A stretch of 14,880 nt of DNA from Thermoplasmatales archaeon UBA509. Lineage in GTDB: Archaea; Thermoplasmatota; Thermoplasmata; Thermoplasmatales; Thermoplasmataceae. The DNA is taken from contig DAJC01000061.1 in NCBI GenBank assembly GCA_002498845.1, positions 1 to 14,880 of the forward strand, written 5' to 3'. Shown in pieces: positions 1 through 6,272 of the stretch (its first letter is position 1; each line of letters opens with the position of its first letter). The notes beneath the pieces are model-generated. The model ran no database searches, was not told where the DNA came from, and saw only the letters and a program-made list of their open reading frames with translations. The position numbers and the translations under genes are program-made.

Positions 1-2
1 GA

Positions 3-362
3 TTATAGAAAAGGTCTATTGTATCTTTCTTTGATTCTTGAAAGTGCTGCCCTGTGGGGTTGATCCAGACGGTTCCACAGTGCATGTGCATCTTTGAAGC
101 CTTCTGGAGTGAGGATGAAACCGTCTGAATCATTTACAAGACCCGATGCCACCAGTTCATTGAGATCGCTGTCCAACTCACGGGAAAATGGTCCATAATA
201 ATGAGGGATGAATTTATATCCTTCCACCTTTTGGAAAACTGTCTCCTTTAAGAGGAGAAACATTTCCTTCTGTAGATGAGTTTTGGACGTTATGCCCTCA
301 TTATCCCGCATTGTGGATCCCCTAGCATAAATAAGCAATTTAAGAAGATCCAATTTCTGCAT
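3..362 (-). CDS. YwgA/Panacea-like (SocA-related) uncharacterised protein
   Basis: Numbering from ATG 362 gives 119 residues. Visible motifs are LQKEMFLL (30-37), a FIPHYYGPFS block (51-60) and the following L..DL..L...GL pattern with LTPEG (85-89). These are the signature of the YwgA/DUF4065-like (Panacea/SocA) helical fold, whose members include antitoxin-like or adaptor proteins; the function here is unknown. I chose ATG 362 over an in-frame TTG at 380 because a TATA-like TTATAA lies about 24 bases before it, which suits a leaderless transcript. Family members, as I recall them, usually run several dozen residues past the IKERYN segment. Here a TAA at 5-3 ends the protein six residues after that segment, so it may be truncated. 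A partner gene, if any, would lie to the left of the window. Confidence 0.6.
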   Translation of the reverse strand: MQKLDLLKLLIYARGSTMRDNEGITSKTHLQKEMFLLLKETVFQKVEGYKFIPHYYGPFSRELDSDLNELVASGLVNDSDGFILTPEGFKDAHALWNRLDQPHRAALSRIKERYNRPFL

Positions 363-382
363 ACCTATGCATATAATCAACC

Positions 383-390
383 TTTATAAG
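383..390 (-). promoter_or_regulatory. TATA box for the YwgA-like gene
   Basis: On the minus strand CTTATAAA lies about 24 bases before ATG 362. That is the distance expected when transcription starts at or next to the start codon in archaea. No Shine-Dalgarno sequence is visible. Confidence 0.4.
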
Positions 391-546
391 AACTTCTTCA
401 CAATCCCTGCTCCGGAAGAGACGGTTAAACAAGTTCCAGATAACGCTGAATCTAAATATTCGCATTATTAAAATGAATATATATACCTAAAAATTTAACT
501 TAATAAATTGACTGATCGGAATTCGATTAGTGTTTTAAGGTGACTA

Positions 547-834
547 CTATGGATAAACCACTATCCTTTTTTCAATTAGAAGTTCTTTATATTTTTCTCC
601 GCTCAAGCTACATTCAACAAACTCCTCTAGTTCTCTTTTATCAAGATGCAACTGATCTTTCATAAGACCCAATAGATGATCACTGTACTCATCTGTCCCA
701 TGACTTATCTTTGTCCTTACTGATGTTTTTTTTCCATTAATGTAGAAAAAATAATACTTGTGGTTTGAATCAACGCGCTGAAATCCCTTAGAAAGTAAAG
801 CTCTTTCTATATCTCTTGTCTTGATTACAGTCAA
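547..834 (-). CDS. HicA-like small protein (putative mRNA-interferase fold)
   Basis: This 95-residue protein has the HicA-like layout. A short helix ends in KGFQRV (16-21). It is followed by SNH (23-25) and an aromatic strand KYYFFY, then a turn NGKKTSVRTKISHG (33-46) and a C-terminal helical part. HicA toxins are double-stranded-RNA-binding-fold RNases with a key histidine in a G-S-H motif near here; this protein has N24-H25 instead of S-H. It is longer than bacterial HicA (about 60 residues), as in related archaeal proteins. The start is TTG 834, because an in-frame TAA lies immediately upstream. It follows the 155-aa gene with a 12-base gap and is the last gene of a three-gene operon. A toxin role is inferred from fold and context only. 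Confidence 0.55.
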   Translation of the reverse strand: MTVIKTRDIERALLSKGFQRVDSNHKYYFFYINGKKTSVRTKISHGTDEYSDHLLGLMKDQLHLDKRELEEFVECSLSGEKYKELLIEKRIVVYP

Positions 835-846
835 TTAGGCCACAGT

Positions 847-1314
847 TTACTTTGTAATCGAAAGAAGATATCGTTTAATTTTAAGCGCGTCTGATGTAAG
901 CTCAGAATCTTCAGCCATAACTATTTCCTTCCACAATACGGATATCTCCTCTAAAACATCATTTAGACACGTTTCATAGTTAGAATTTGAATAACTGATA
1001 TTAAGGTCGGAATTCTGAAAAAAATGAAGCTTTGTGTCAGGCTCATAACTGTAGGCAAGCTTTAGAGGTAACGCAAAATCAATTTGTAAATCTTTAAGAC
1101 CATACAATTCTATAAAATGAACCGGGAACTTCTTGACGGTCACATTTTCAGCGTTTCCCTGAAAGACGCTTGGTTCATCCAATACAGGAATAGAATAAAC
1201 TTGGTCTGAAATCGACATTGGCGGGCGCGGATTAAATAAGTACATGCTAGGACTCGTAGTGATCTGGCCATCATAGGTTGAATAATACGAGTAATAGATT
1301 TCACCTTCACTCAT
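847..1314 (-). CDS. Unknown 155-aa protein, possible antitoxin partner of the HicA-like protein
   Basis: I do not recognise a named family. The N-terminal half is rich in Tyr, Ser and Pro and looks beta-stranded. The last 60 residues have a hydrophobic core segment (IDFALPLKLAY) and then an acidic helix with DVLEEISVLWKE and SELTSDALKIKRYLLSI. This end resembles C-terminal regions I associate with archaeal proteins encoded beside HicA-like genes, where it may play the HicB-like role, but that is from memory and not tested. Its ATG at 1314 overlaps the TAA stop of the upstream gene by one base (TAATG), so translation is probably coupled. The HicA-like gene follows 12 bases later. No signal peptide or membrane segment is visible. 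Confidence 0.5.
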   Translation of the reverse strand: MSEGEIYYSYYSTYDGQITTSPSMYLFNPRPPMSISDQVYSIPVLDEPSVFQGNAENVTVKKFPVHFIELYGLKDLQIDFALPLKLAYSYEPDTKLHFFQNSDLNISYSNSNYETCLNDVLEEISVLWKEIVMAEDSELTSDALKIKRYLLSITK

Positions 1315-1595
1315 TAGTCCACCTTCTTCTTAACCTGTACCTCTCCCTCGTCAGAAACAGTAATGGTGCAATTTTCCCACATTGTGAACTGAGATAGCCA
1401 GTTTTGCTTTGGTATGAAAAGATGCATCGCATGTTTATACAGTACCGGAGCTCCGATTTGAATTTGACCTGGTTGCTGTGGAGGCATTGGAACTGGTAGC
1501 CTGTATCCAAAAGAGACCTGCACAAACTCGGCACTAGTTGGAGGAGCAAAGTCTGCTTTTATCTCGGTAACAACGACATCAACTGTATATGACAT
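1314..1595 (-). CDS. Unknown 93-aa beta-rich protein, first gene of the HicA-like operon
   Basis: This 93-residue protein has no recognised family. Its pattern of alternating hydrophobic residues (VDVVVTEIKADF, EFVQVSFGYRLP, CTITVSDEGEVQVKKKV) suggests a small beta fold. A Pro/Gln/Gly-rich loop (PVPMPPQQPGQ, about residues 34-44) interrupts it. It is the first gene of a tight operon: its stop overlaps the start of the 155-aa gene, and the HicA-like gene follows. ATG 1595 sits about 25 bases after an AT-rich box that lies inside an inverted repeat, which supports this start and a leaderless message. Function is unknown. It could be an operon-specific regulator or a third component of the system. 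Confidence 0.5.
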   Translation of the reverse strand: MSYTVDVVVTEIKADFAPPTSAEFVQVSFGYRLPVPMPPQQPGQIQIGAPVLYKHAMHLFIPKQNWLSQFTMWENCTITVSDEGEVQVKKKVD

Positions 1596-1611
1596 TCAGG
1601 AACAACAAAAT

Positions 1612-1629
1612 TAGGATAAAATAATCCTA
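1612..1629 (-). promoter_or_regulatory. TATA box inside an 18-bp dyad, promoter/operator of the HicA-like operon
   Basis: TAGGAT and ATCCTA form a perfect 6-bp inverted repeat with a 6-base AT spacer. On the minus strand the spacer and its edges read TTATTTTAT, a TATA-like box centred about 25 bases before ATG 1595. A protein bound to the dyad would compete with TBP, so this looks like an operator for autorepression. Confidence 0.45.
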
Positions 1630-1966
1630 TTAAAAGGTTCACATAATAAAACTGCCCAATGAATAGTTGGGAAGTAACTCGGATCGAGAAACCCTCGTGT
1701 TGCTATAATTCTGCACTAAGCGTAGCGACATCGATCTGTCAAGCGCTCCTTAAGCCCCTCATCTGAATAACTCTCTGCAGAAGAAAATTACGTGCCAACA
1801 GATCCGAGGTTTATTCAGTATTACCCGAACTCAGATTTATTAGCAAATAAGAACAGCTCTCGAATCCGTGGACTGAGGGTAAGATGCATCAAGGTGAATT
1901 TTCAACATTAATATTAAATCCACAGGAAAGCTTGAGAGACTCTGAAAAATATCCAATAAGCTGGTA
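1630..1966. other. Gene-free stretch between the ArsR gene and the HicA-like operon
   Basis: No ORF longer than about 35 codons and no RNA gene is evident. A short inverted repeat CTCGGATC (1678-1685) / GATCCGAG (1801-1808) encloses about 115 bases. On the minus strand inside it, one frame reads a protein-like segment (AESYSDEGLKERLTDRCRYA) flanked by stops. This could be a decayed gene or mobile-element remnant, but the evidence is weak. Confidence 0.25.
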
Positions 1967-2635
1967 TCACACAAAGAACTCTTCCAGGTCTTTCAGCATT
2001 CTCACTTTCCTTGTTTCCGGAATTTTTTCAACATAGCCGGATTTCACCAGTGTTCTGAAGACGGAAGCGCCGAGGGCCCCCCCAAGGTGATAACTTCTTA
2101 CTGTCCAGTCCATGCAGCCATATGCAAATTTCCTCCTGCTGTTTTTCCTGATGGGAATCTCAACGTTTCTGGATAGTAGTTCCACACGCCCTCTTTCCGT
2201 CAATGATATTTCCTTATTGTCTGCGCCATGGATCAACCATCCTTCCGCGATACATCTTTGCAGGAAGTCCACTCCCTTTATGCCAGCCAGATGGTCGTAG
2301 CATGTTCGTGCATAATGTACCTCCACCATGGCCCTTGAAAGAACACGTGTTGTTTTGGGTTCTGCAGTTTCCTTTGAATTGAGTATGGAATCAAGCCACC
2401 CCACAATATCCTCGAGATATTCAGGGGAAAGTCTGTAAAACTTTTCTCTTCCTATCTTTATGGAATCCACTAGCCCTGATGCCTGGAGAACTGACAGACC
2501 ATTGGAAACTCTTGGTTGAGCATAATTCAGGCCTGCCACAATCTGGTTAACTGAAGCTGGTCCTCGGGAAAGAAATTCAATAATACTGATTCTCAGGGTA
2601 CTGGAAAGCGCCAGGAAAATTTCTTCTTTTTTCAA
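1967..2635 (-). CDS. ArsR/SmtB-family winged-helix regulator
   Basis: Residues 1-70 form an ArsR-type winged helix: LSSTLRISIIEFLSRGPASVNQIVAGL, then recognition helix QPRVSNGLSVLQASGLV and wing REKFYRL. The second half belongs to the ArsR subgroup with a RTCYDHLAG motif (110-118) and a CMDWTVRSYHLGGALGA motif (174-190). This domain is common in regulators beside oxidoreductase genes. C112 and C174 could take part in redox or ligand sensing, but this is inference. The start is TTG 2635, since no earlier ATG is in frame and an AT-rich TTTTATAC box lies about 25-33 bases upstream. It is divergent from the flavin-reductase-like gene and probably regulates it and itself. At 222 aa the length suits the subgroup. 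Confidence 0.85.
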   Translation of the reverse strand: MKKEEIFLALSSTLRISIIEFLSRGPASVNQIVAGLNYAQPRVSNGLSVLQASGLVDSIKIGREKFYRLSPEYLEDIVGWLDSILNSKETAEPKTTRVLSRAMVEVHYARTCYDHLAGIKGVDFLQRCIAEGWLIHGADNKEISLTERGRVELLSRNVEIPIRKNSRRKFAYGCMDWTVRSYHLGGALGASVFRTLVKSGYVEKIPETRKVRMLKDLEEFFV

Positions 2636-2734
2636 TTATGATAGGATGATCGCCTTCCAGTATAAAAATACATCAACATATTTCAATCTGCATATATATG
2701 GCAACAAACCTATAGGAATCAATTATCTGCTAGT
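2636..2734. promoter_or_regulatory. Divergent promoter region, ArsR regulator / flavin-reductase-like gene
   Basis: TATAAAAATA (2661-2670) reads as a TATA box in the minus direction for the regulator. CATATATATG (2691-2700) is a perfect 10-bp palindrome and CCTATAGG (2709-2716) a perfect 8-bp palindrome. The latter centres about 23 bases before ATG 2735 and may hold the plus-strand TATA. Either palindrome could be an ArsR operator. TATGGCAACA occurs at 2697-2706 and again over the start codon at 2734-2743. Confidence 0.4.
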
Positions 2735-3424
2735 ATGGCAACAGATAAGGAATCTGGGAAAGCATGGAATCAGAAAGATGCAGATAGTAACCATGACAGG
2801 AATTATGAGACCAGTTACGAACATGACATAGAAAAAATCAAGCCAAAAATACTGTATTTTGGCACCCCAGTGGTACTGGTCTCAACAGTTGACAGTGAAG
2901 GAAATGTCAATCTCTCTCCGATGTCATCGGCATGGGCACTTGGAAACTCCATTGTACTTGGGCTCTCGACACTTGGGAAAACTCTCGAGAATCTCCGGAA
3001 TACGGGAGAATGCACTCTGAACTTCCCAGATGGCACAATGTGGGGGAATGTGGAGAAATTAGCTCCCCTCACAGGAAAGGATCCGGTGCCTGAACAGAAA
3101 TCAAGTGTTTTCAGGTATGAGCCCCATAAATTCTCTGCCTCCGGTCTTACACCTGTAATGTCTGAAAATGTAACGCCGCCAAGGGTGCTTGAATGCCAGC
3201 TGCAGATGGAGTGCTCGGTGAGCAGCATTTATGATCTGAGGGAGGGCAATTCCGCCTTTGCCGCAATCGTGGAGGTCAAAGCAATAGCAGTGTATGCGCA
3301 CAGGGACATAATTCTGGACGGAAACCATGTTAATCCGTCCTTGTGGAAACCCCTCATCTATTCTTTCCGCCACTACTTTGCACTTGGAACTGAACTTGGC
3401 AAGAGCTTCAGGTCGGAAACATAG
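2735..3424 (+). CDS. Flavin-reductase-like FMN-binding split-barrel protein (DIM6/NTAB type)
   Basis: After a hydrophilic N-terminal stretch of about 35 residues comes the flavin-reductase split-barrel pattern. It includes KPKILYFGTPVVLVSTVD (37-53), NLSPMSSAWALG (59-70), LGLSTLGKTLENL (75-87) and ECTLNFP (92-98). Later motifs are KLAPLTGKDPVPE (108-120) and GLTPVMSE..TPPRVLEC (137-153). Proteins of this group bind FMN and act as flavin reductases or flavin-dependent oxidoreductases; the substrate is unknown. At 229 aa the length is normal. The ATG at 2735 is the only ATG before the conserved core, but the lead sequence is longer and more charged than usual, so the true start is not certain. 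The divergent ArsR-type gene beside it is a common pairing and is its likely regulator. Confidence 0.8.
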   Translation: MATDKESGKAWNQKDADSNHDRNYETSYEHDIEKIKPKILYFGTPVVLVSTVDSEGNVNLSPMSSAWALGNSIVLGLSTLGKTLENLRNTGECTLNFPDGTMWGNVEKLAPLTGKDPVPEQKSSVFRYEPHKFSASGLTPVMSENVTPPRVLECQLQMECSVSSIYDLREGNSAFAAIVEVKAIAVYAHRDIILDGNHVNPSLWKPLIYSFRHYFALGTELGKSFRSET

Positions 3425-3662
3425 ACACCAGGAAGAATAAATGTGGCCTGGATAGTGCTTCTGGGATTATTCTCTCTCATTAGCTTTATCCTGGACCACT
3501 TTATGTAAGAATAAATACACAATATGAATAAAGTTGTGAATTCAGATTTGGTGGGTACTAACCAGCAAATTAGACTTCTGGGAAAGCCCATAATGATTTA
3601 TTTGTATAACCTAATCAAACGTTTATTCATTTGTTTACCATTGGCCTGTTTCTGCTGCGCAT

Positions 3663-4274
3663 TCATTCAGGTGCTGTTTCTTTTTCATATTCGCCAATAC
3701 CAATAAATGCAATGACCCGTTTCTTCATGTAATCAGGAAGCATGAGAATATACTCCTGAAGTTTTTTCTTGTTAACAGCCCTCAAAATCTCGTTTTTGAC
3801 TTCCTCAGGCAAAAACTCATGGTAATACACCATATCGATTAGGATCTTTTCTGTGTCAGCGACTGGAATGAAGAAATCGCCATATTCCACAAGAGAGTAA
3901 CCGAAAAACATGCTTCTCTCGATCCACCGTATGACATAATTCCTTCCCAGAAAAGTCCGAACGCCACTTCTGACCCGTCTTGGCGTAATTATGACTGGAT
4001 TCGTCTCCTGCTCCCATAGATTCCGGATAGACAACGCATCCTGCAATCCGTAATAAAATGGCTTGAAAGCAAATCCCACGTACTGGATCTCATCATAGAA
4101 GGAATATTTCCCCCTGGTGATCCTGTATATTCTTCCGGATTTAACAAGATTATTCAGCACAAGCTTATAGTAACCTTCTGGACCGTGCCTAAACTTGAAG
4201 AAATTTCTGGCTTCGTATGAAGTGAAGGCCGGTTTGGAGGAAAACTGTGCAATGAATTCCTTCATGAATTTCAT
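3663..4274 (-). CDS. abiEi: AbiEi-like antitoxin (winged-helix transcriptional regulator)
   Basis: This 203-residue protein follows the nucleotidyltransferase with an ATGA overlap, so it is translationally coupled to it. Residues 14-60 resemble the N-terminal winged helix of AbiEi antitoxins, with FTSYEARNFF followed by YYKLVLNNLVKSGRIYRITRGKYSF (strand-turn-strand wing). The remainder has the hydrophobic strands and the VADTEKILIDMVYY segment (137-150), typical of AbiEi-like C-terminal domains (the 'D.EK...D' pattern). AbiEi proteins repress their own operon and neutralise the AbiEii nucleotidyltransferase in type IV toxin-antitoxin systems that can abort phage infection. Here the antitoxin gene is second, opposite to the classical bacterial order. 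Its product may bind the dyad at 4934-4951. Confidence 0.75.
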   Translation of the reverse strand: MKFMKEFIAQFSSKPAFTSYEARNFFKFRHGPEGYYKLVLNNLVKSGRIYRITRGKYSFYDEIQYVGFAFKPFYYGLQDALSIRNLWEQETNPVIITPRRVRSGVRTFLGRNYVIRWIERSMFFGYSLVEYGDFFIPVADTEKILIDMVYYHEFLPEEVKNEILRAVNKKKLQEYILMLPDYMKKRVIAFIGIGEYEKETAPE

Positions 4275-4915
4275 CTCATATGCCTCTTCATTTCTTTTAT
4301 CATGTTCTCAAAGGTTGGAGTCAGCCCAGTGTAAACAAGTGTCCGCAGTACGGGTTCATCGATGGGTGGAGGCAAGTTGGACAGGAATTTCATAAGATTT
4401 AGCCGAGTCGAAGCCTGCAATTTATAACTGGTTGAAATGTGGTAAATATCATAAATATCCCTTATGTAACGGCGATCAGTATAAGCCAGTATTTTCTCAT
4501 TGATAAACTGGTCGGCTGTCAGGCTTAGGACCTCAACATGACTTCCATCGCTCAGTTCATACGCCATCTGATTGCCTAAAACATTGGATACGTGGTTAAC
4601 CTCGACCTTTACAATTGCATTATTGTTCTTTATGCTGGAGAATATTACATTTCCGGTATCCTTAATTTTTAGAACTGTCAAACCGTGAGACTTAACTGAT
4701 TCCTGAAATTCCGTCAAGATTTCTGGAAAAGACCGGGAATAAAAATCGAGATCCTCTGAGAATCTTTTCCCTTCATAACACCGCCAGATGGCGGTGCCCC
4801 CATGGAAAACCAAGTCATCTGTCAGCGAATAGAGAATATCTATGATTTCATCCTGAAGAAAGGCAATCTGAACTTGAGATTGTTTTTTCAGTTGTTTTGC
4901 TATGGGTAATTTCAT
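4271..4915 (-). CDS. abiEii: AbiEii/AbiGii-family nucleotidyltransferase toxin
   Basis: Numbered from ATG 4915 the protein has 214 residues. The nucleotidyltransferase signature is complete: HGGTAIWRCY (38-47), RFSEDLDFY (51-59) with metal ligands D55 and D57, and the third acidic strand VKVEV (102-106, E105). It also has the AbiEii motif NEKILAYTDRRYIRDIYDIY (139-158) with K141, R152, D153 and D156. Related toxins transfer nucleotides to RNA targets such as tRNA and block growth; the target here is unknown. An in-frame TTG lies at 4924, but ATG 4915 fits better because a TATA box is centred about 24 bases upstream. The stop overlaps the start of the AbiEi-like gene. No catalytic residue appears to be missing, so the toxin is likely active. 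Confidence 0.85.
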   Translation of the reverse strand: MKLPIAKQLKKQSQVQIAFLQDEIIDILYSLTDDLVFHGGTAIWRCYEGKRFSEDLDFYSRSFPEILTEFQESVKSHGLTVLKIKDTGNVIFSSIKNNNAIVKVEVNHVSNVLGNQMAYELSDGSHVEVLSLTADQFINEKILAYTDRRYIRDIYDIYHISTSYKLQASTRLNLMKFLSNLPPPIDEPVLRTLVYTGLTPTFENMIKEMKRHMR

Positions 4916-4933
4916 TATATGCAATTAACCCAA

Positions 4934-4951
4934 GATATATAAATGTATATC
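4934..4951 (-). promoter_or_regulatory. TATA box inside an 18-bp dyad, promoter/operator of the AbiE pair
   Basis: GATATA and TATATC form a perfect 6-bp inverted repeat with a 6-base spacer. On the minus strand the half nearest the gene lies in TTTATATATC, a TATA box about 24 bases before ATG 4915. The layout suits autorepression by the AbiEi-like protein. It matches the layout at 1612-1629 in half-site length and spacer but not in sequence. Confidence 0.5.
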
Positions 4952-5129
4952 GTCGGTTTATTCATACTCACTGCTAATACATTTTATAAAATTGCTAACG
5001 TTATGCCTAATTGCTACGAAATAAGGATGAGATAGCAAATTCATGCCACTTGATTTCGAGAACCATGCAGCAAAACTATGTATGTCAAAGGGTGAACACG
5101 CCACCAGTAGACAGCAATTTGATTCGTAA

Positions 5130-6272
5130 TTATTGACGGCGACGCATGTTTTCCCATTTTATGTATTCCAACACCCTTGGAATGTTGATCTTCATCGGGC
5201 ATACCTCCCTGCATCCTCCAGAGTGTGTGCAGTACTCTGCCGTTGCATAGTCCCTGTTGACAATGGCAGTCCACATAGCCCCGGTAGGTCCACCATAGGG
5301 CTGCCGTCCCCATTCCTTGCCCAGTACTCTGTATACAGGGCAGGCGAAATAACAGCGTCCACACTTTATGCATACAAGTGCTTCTTTCATGGATTCATTC
5401 CTGCTCGCTTCAAGTCTGCCATTGTCAAGAAGTATGACATGAACCTCTTTCGGCCCTGTTGCTGGACTTACCCTCTTCAGCTCAATATCCGCGGTCGAGC
5501 TCGGCCCCGACGTTATGTTAACATATGTTGGAGGATACAGCCCTGCATATGCTGATTGGACCATAGCCTCCTTCATGGCGTCATTCAGAGTGGGCACAAT
5601 CTTGTCTATTCCCGTTATTATTATGTGGATAGGAGGCAGCACAGTATCTATGCGTATGTTGCCCTCGTTCTCAACCAGTACCACAGATCCTGTGTCAGCA
5701 GATATTGCATTTGCTCCTGATATCCCGATGTCGGCTTCCATGTATTTTTTTCTCAATAGCTGCCTCACTGCAGCAACAATCTCCTCAGTGGAGGATCTGT
5801 CTGATAGCTGCAGGCCAAGCTCCTTGTGAAGCATCCTGCCTATGTCCTCCCGGGTCATGTGCAGAGATGGGAAGACTATGTGGGAAGATTCATCTCCGGA
5901 GAGCTGAATCAGATATGCACCGAGGTCAGTTTCCGAAACCGAATTCCCGGTCTTCTCCAGAGTATTGATTATGTCAATCTCATGTGCCACATTCGACTTT
6001 GCCATGACTATTTTCTTGCCAGTGCCCACAATCTTCTTCAGGATATCCCTGGCCTCATCAGTCGTCCTTGCAAGGTAAGCCCTGCCTCCAGTTGCCTCTA
6101 CGGATTCCATGGTCTGTTTCACATATGAATCAAGATCAGCAATCACCTTCAATTTTGCCTCTCTTATTTCGTCCGCCATCACGGAAAGATAGGGATATTT
6201 CTCAAGGATGGAATCAACCTTTGGTACGTTGTTTTCAAGTGCACGTTCAATTGCAATGCTCCAGTTGCTCAT
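5130..6272 (-). CDS. lutB: LutB-like L-lactate oxidation protein (LUD domain plus ferredoxin domain)
   Basis: Residues about 65-280 form the LUD domain (AKSNVAHEIDI, MEADIGISGANAISADTGSVVLVENEGN, HIIITGIDKIVPTL, SGPSSTADIE). Residues 301-311 hold the first 4Fe-4S motif CIKCGRCYFAC, followed by PVYR. The second motif reads CTHSGGCREVCP (348-359), with Ser351 in place of the second cysteine (codon TCT at 5222-5220), so only three cysteines remain. Together with LutA the family oxidises L-lactate to pyruvate and passes electrons onward. At 380 aa it is shorter than bacterial LutB (about 470), lacking most of the C-terminal extension. Its ATG overlaps the LutA stop by four bases (ATGA). It is the last gene of the dehydrogenase-hydrolase-LutA-LutB operon and fits the removal of lactate made by the hydrolase. 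No separate LutC is present. Confidence 0.85.
   Translation of the reverse strand: MSNWSIAIERALENNVPKVDSILEKYPYLSVMADEIREAKLKVIADLDSYVKQTMESVEATGGRAYLARTTDEARDILKKIVGTGKKIVMAKSNVAHEIDIINTLEKTGNSVSETDLGAYLIQLSGDESSHIVFPSLHMTREDIGRMLHKELGLQLSDRSSTEEIVAAVRQLLRKKYMEADIGISGANAISADTGSVVLVENEGNIRIDTVLPPIHIIITGIDKIVPTLNDAMKEAMVQSAYAGLYPPTYVNITSGPSSTADIELKRVSPATGPKEVHVILLDNGRLEASRNESMKEALVCIKCGRCYFACPVYRVLGKEWGRQPYGGPTGAMWTAIVNRDYATAEYCTHSGGCREVCPMKINIPRVLEYIKWENMRRRQ

Noticed and set aside
549..665. Plus-strand ORF of 38 codons with GGTGA before its ATG, antisense to the HicA-like gene
   Set aside because: It lies wholly on the opposite strand of a gene with recognisable family motifs, and the peptide looks like a reverse-strand reading of it. 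No support beyond a chance Shine-Dalgarno-like match.
1659..1766. Plus-strand 35-codon ORF in the gap left of the ArsR gene
   Set aside because: No promoter at the right distance, no ribosome site, and composition without any recognisable pattern.
2815..3228. Minus-strand 137-codon ORF inside the flavin-reductase-like gene
   Set aside because: Antisense shadow, Ser/Pro-rich as expected from reversed codons. The plus-strand protein is clearly conserved.
3524..3706. Plus-strand 60-codon ORF with a hydrophobic C-terminal part after the flavin-reductase-like gene
   Set aside because: Its hydrophobic end comes from reading the 3' end of the AbiEi-like gene backwards, with overlap of more than 40 bases. 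There is no convincing promoter or ribosome site.
5092..5106. GGTG-N7-CACC hairpin after the LutB stop as a terminator
   Set aside because: Only four base pairs and no adjacent T tract on the minus strand.
5041..5373. Minus-strand 110-codon ORF at the 3' end of the LutB-like gene
   Set aside because: Out-of-frame shadow of the LutB ferredoxin region. The LutB frame has clear Cys motifs and covers nearly all of it.
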